A stretch of 6,902 nucleotides of DNA from Candidatus Saccharimonadota bacterium (GTDB lineage Bacteria > Patescibacteriota > Saccharimonadia > CAILAD01 > BJGX01). Positions 5,284 to 6,902 of this stretch are shown here, one piece after another. The DNA is taken from contig JACDEK010000047.1 in the NCBI GenBank assembly GCA_013816445.1, positions 1 through 6,902 on the forward strand, in the 5' to 3' direction. The notes under the pieces are model-generated. The model worked only from the letters and a program-made list of their open reading frames with translations, searched no databases and was not told where the DNA came from. Numbering within the stretch: position 1 is the stretch's first letter; every line of letters begins with the position of its first letter. The position numbers were made by a program, and so were the translations under genes.

Positions 5284-6231
5284 CTATATATTCTGCAAAA
5301 AGTGCTCTGCCTCAAGTGCTGCCTTACAGCCTTCGCCGGCCGCAGTTATTGCCTGACGATATCGCGCATCAGCAACATCACCTGCCGCAAATACACCAGG
5401 TATTTTTGTAGCTGTGCTCGGCTCAGTCACAATATAGCCCTTTTCAGTCATATCCAAAATATCAGTAAACAATTTAGTTGCTGGCGTATGGCCTATAGCC
5501 ACAAATAAACCTTCACAGGCAAAATTCTTTTCTTCACTAGAGACAGTATCTTTTAGCCGAACTCCTGCCACAAAATTTTCACCTATTACATCTACAATTG
5601 TGCTATTCCATATAATTTCAATCTTCTCATGATCTTTTACCCGCTTCTGCATAATCTTACTTGCCCGGAACTCATCACGACGGTGCACAATTGTTACTTT
5701 ACTCGCAAACTTCGCGAGTGTCAGAGCTTCTTCCATAGCACTATCACCCCCACCCGCAACAACCACATGTTTGCCCGTAAAGAAAAATCCATCACAAGTA
5801 GCACAGGCCGAAATACCCTTACCCATTAAGCGTTGTTCATTTTTGAGATTTAGCCAATTGGCACTAGCACCTGTTGAAATAATAATTGTTTTTGCTTGAT
5901 ACTCTTCTTCACCTACCCAAACTTTTTTAATATCTCCATCAAGCTCAACCTTAGTCACGAAGTCAGATCTAAACTCAGTACCAAAACGTAACGCCTGGGC
6001 TTTCATTTCATCCATAAGTTCGGGGCCCATAATACCGTCTTTAAAACCCGGATAGTTTTCAACTTCAGATGTCAAAAGCAACTGCCCGCCAGGAGAATCA
6101 CCCGCTAACATAATAGTCTGTAAATTTGCTCTTGCAGTATAGATTGCCGCAGTGTAGCCTGCAGGCCCAGCACCAATAATAATCACATCATATGTTTTAA
6201 TATCATTCTTTTTTTCAACCTTTTCAACCAT
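5284..6231 (-). CDS. trxB: Thioredoxin reductase (NADPH, FAD-dependent)
   Basis: The 315-residue protein has the length and motif order of bacterial low-molecular-weight thioredoxin reductase. The FAD-binding GAGPAG is at 20-25 (in VIIIGAGPAGYTAA). GGQLLLTSEVENYPG spans 48-62. The redox-active CATC is at 143-146, in the context ISACATCDG. The NADP site is GGGDSA at 160-165 plus HRRDEFRA at 183-190; the paired Arg after His fits NADPH preference. The C-terminal FAD motif GDV is at 284-286, followed by RQAITAAGEGC (292-302). The enzyme reduces thioredoxin in the cytoplasm and supports ribonucleotide reduction and disulfide repair. No thioredoxin gene is in the window. The N-terminus has about 12 extra charged residues before the first strand. 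The start is ATG, with AAGAG four bases upstream and an extended -10 eight bases upstream. GNAT follows after 69 bases without a terminator. Confidence 0.96.
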   Translation of the reverse strand: MVEKVEKKNDIKTYDVIIIGAGPAGYTAAIYTARANLQTIMLAGDSPGGQLLLTSEVENYPGFKDGIMGPELMDEMKAQALRFGTEFRSDFVTKVELDGDIKKVWVGEEEYQAKTIIISTGASANWLNLKNEQRLMGKGISACATCDGFFFTGKHVVVAGGGDSAMEEALTLAKFASKVTIVHRRDEFRASKIMQKRVKDHEKIEIIWNSTIVDVIGENFVAGVRLKDTVSSEEKNFACEGLFVAIGHTPATKLFTDILDMTEKGYIVTEPSTATKIPGVFAAGDVADARYRQAITAAGEGCKAALEAEHFLQNI

Positions 6232-6239
6232 AGACTCTT

Positions 6240-6248
6240 AGTATAGCA
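6240..6248 (-). promoter_or_regulatory. Extended -10 element of trxB, eight bases before the ATG
   Basis: On the minus strand TGC-TATACT matches the extended -10 form, with five of six bases in the hexamer. Only AAGAGTCT separates it from the trxB ATG, so the start of transcription should fall at or next to the ATG. The -35 region (TTAAAT at 17 bp) is weak. Confidence 0.5.
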
Positions 6249-6282
6249 AATAAACCAAAATCATTTAAGGGTTACTATTTAC

Positions 6283-6291
6283 TGATACAAT
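6283..6291 (+). promoter_or_regulatory. Extended -10 element of the RecD-like gene, seven bases before the ATG
   Basis: TGA-TACAAT matches the extended -10 form, with five of six hexamer bases, and is followed by seven bases (AGATTAC) and then ATG. No Shine-Dalgarno sequence is present upstream of the ATG. The -35 region is weak. The arrangement predicts a message starting at the A of the start codon. Confidence 0.5.
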
Positions 6292-6298
6292 AGATTAC

Positions 6299-6902
6299 AT
6301 GTCAGAAACAAAAAATCAATCAACCCTATCAGGCGAGCAAGCACGTGCGCTGACGGCAATTGGTCAGTGGCTCAAGGCTTTTGAAAAAAATGGCAATCCA
6401 CAGTTTCTCACCCTCGGTGGATATGCAGGTACAGGCAAAACAACATTGCTTGCTGCCTTGCGAACCATACTCAACACTAACCGACCAGAAATACGCATTT
6501 CCTTTGCAGCTTTTACAGGCAAAGCTGCTTTAGTATTAAAACATAAGCTCAAAACAGATAATATCATGCAACGAGGTGACTCGGTTTCTACCCTACACAG
6601 CCTCATGTATCACTCTGAAGGCAGCAAAGACTCAGCCCCTAGTTGGCGCAAGCGTGATGAGCTCAAAGCTGATTTAATAGTTGTCGATGAGGCCAGTATG
6701 GTCAGTGAAGAAATCTGGCAAGATTTACTTAGCTTTGGTAAACCAATACTAGCTGTTGGAGACCACGGTCAATTACCACCAATTGGTAGTAATTTTAATC
6801 TAATGGATGAGCCGAACTTGCGACTTGAAAAAATTTGGCGCCAAGCTGCCGATAGCCCGATAATATCTCTCGCAACACTTGCCCGAACAAGTGGAGAATT
6901 AC
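6299..6902 (+). CDS. RecD-like SF1 DNA helicase, 3' end cut by window edge
   Basis: An ATG at 6299 opens a frame that runs to the window edge (201 codons visible). The motifs belong to superfamily 1B helicases of the RecD/Dda type. Motif I (Walker A) is GGYAGTGKTT at 40-49, with Lys47. Motif Ia is FAAFTGKAA (69-77), then STLHSLMY (97-104). Motif II (Walker B) is LIVVDEASM at 126-134. Motif III is AVGDHGQLPP at 152-161, and motif IV has IWRQ at 179-182. Such proteins unwind DNA with 5'-3' polarity using ATP. The closest types are stand-alone RecD-like (RecD2) helicases and Dda. With only about 40 residues before the Walker A, this lacks the long N-terminal domain of RecD2, so it is a short form. 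Domain 2 and any C-terminal domain lie outside the window. The gene has no visible Shine-Dalgarno. Confidence 0.9.
   Translation, partial: MSETKNQSTLSGEQARALTAIGQWLKAFEKNGNPQFLTLGGYAGTGKTTLLAALRTILNTNRPEIRISFAAFTGKAALVLKHKLKTDNIMQRGDSVSTLHSLMYHSEGSKDSAPSWRKRDELKADLIVVDEASMVSEEIWQDLLSFGKPILAVGDHGQLPPIGSNFNLMDEPNLRLEKIWRQAADSPIISLATLARTSGEL

Noticed and set aside
6335..6346. GCACGTGC palindrome considered as a parS site
   Set aside because: It shares only the CACGTG core with parS, lacks the GTTT/AAAC flanks, and lies in the RecD-like coding sequence.
6364..6606. Minus-strand 80-codon frame
   Set aside because: It lies opposite the RecD-like gene, whose helicase motifs are unmistakable; this is a shadow frame.
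1..6902. CRISPR array, insertion sequence, phage or defence island
   Set aside because: No regularly spaced repeats, transposase, integrase or paired terminal repeats were found; the genes are mainly housekeeping.

Overview
The window is a compact, gene-dense bacterial segment of roughly 40% GC by eye. It carries eight protein-coding genes on alternating strands, two of them cut by the window edges. The standard code fits: TAA, TAG and TGA all close genes, and a TGA ends the acetyltransferase gene exactly where the next gene starts. The gene set (chromosomal-type ParA/ParB, a stand-alone bL21 gene, thioredoxin reductase, a RecD-like helicase), the short proteins and the small intergenic gaps suggest a small-genome bacterium. 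A Patescibacteria/CPR member, possibly Saccharibacteria, is my best guess, but nothing here proves it. The TGA stop argues against the TGA-recoding lineages Gracilibacteria and Absconditabacteria.

Layout. At 2-493 (+) is the 3' part of a HAD-like hydrolase gene. It converges on parB, and a long imperfect inverted repeat lies between them. parB (609-1535) and parA (1516-2283) form an overlapping minus-strand pair for chromosome segregation. A 186-bp divergent region separates parA from rplU (2470-2778, +), which has the best-formed promoter in the window and a strong terminator. A second terminator, facing the other way, ends a 71-codon gene of unknown function (2957-3172, -). That gene has a notable leader made of two hairpins. 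Upstream of it on the minus strand come a membrane-anchored secretory-lipase-like hydrolase (3269-4741), a GNAT acetyltransferase (4738-5214, coupled to the hydrolase by ATGA) and trxB (5284-6231). A 67-bp divergent promoter region follows, then the first 201 codons of a RecD-like helicase (6299 to the window end, +).

How the genes fit together. Most are housekeeping: segregation (ParA/ParB), translation (bL21), redox balance (TrxB) and DNA repair or processing (RecD-like). The accessory part is the GNAT-hydrolase pair, which places a serine hydrolase outside the cytoplasmic membrane. No terminator is visible from trxB down to the 71-codon gene, so read-through transcription across these four genes is possible.

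No CRISPR array, prophage, insertion sequence, tRNA or rRNA was seen, and no obvious new defence or mobile system. The best leads are regulatory. First, trxB, the RecD-like gene and perhaps the GNAT gene have a -10 element 7-8 nt before the start codon, as expected for leaderless mRNAs, while other genes use Shine-Dalgarno sites. Second, the 71-codon gene has a two-hairpin leader whose loops repeat the sequence of its ribosome binding site. Third, palindromes overlap the -10 elements of the rplU and GNAT genes. No intergenic stretch exceeds 300 bases.
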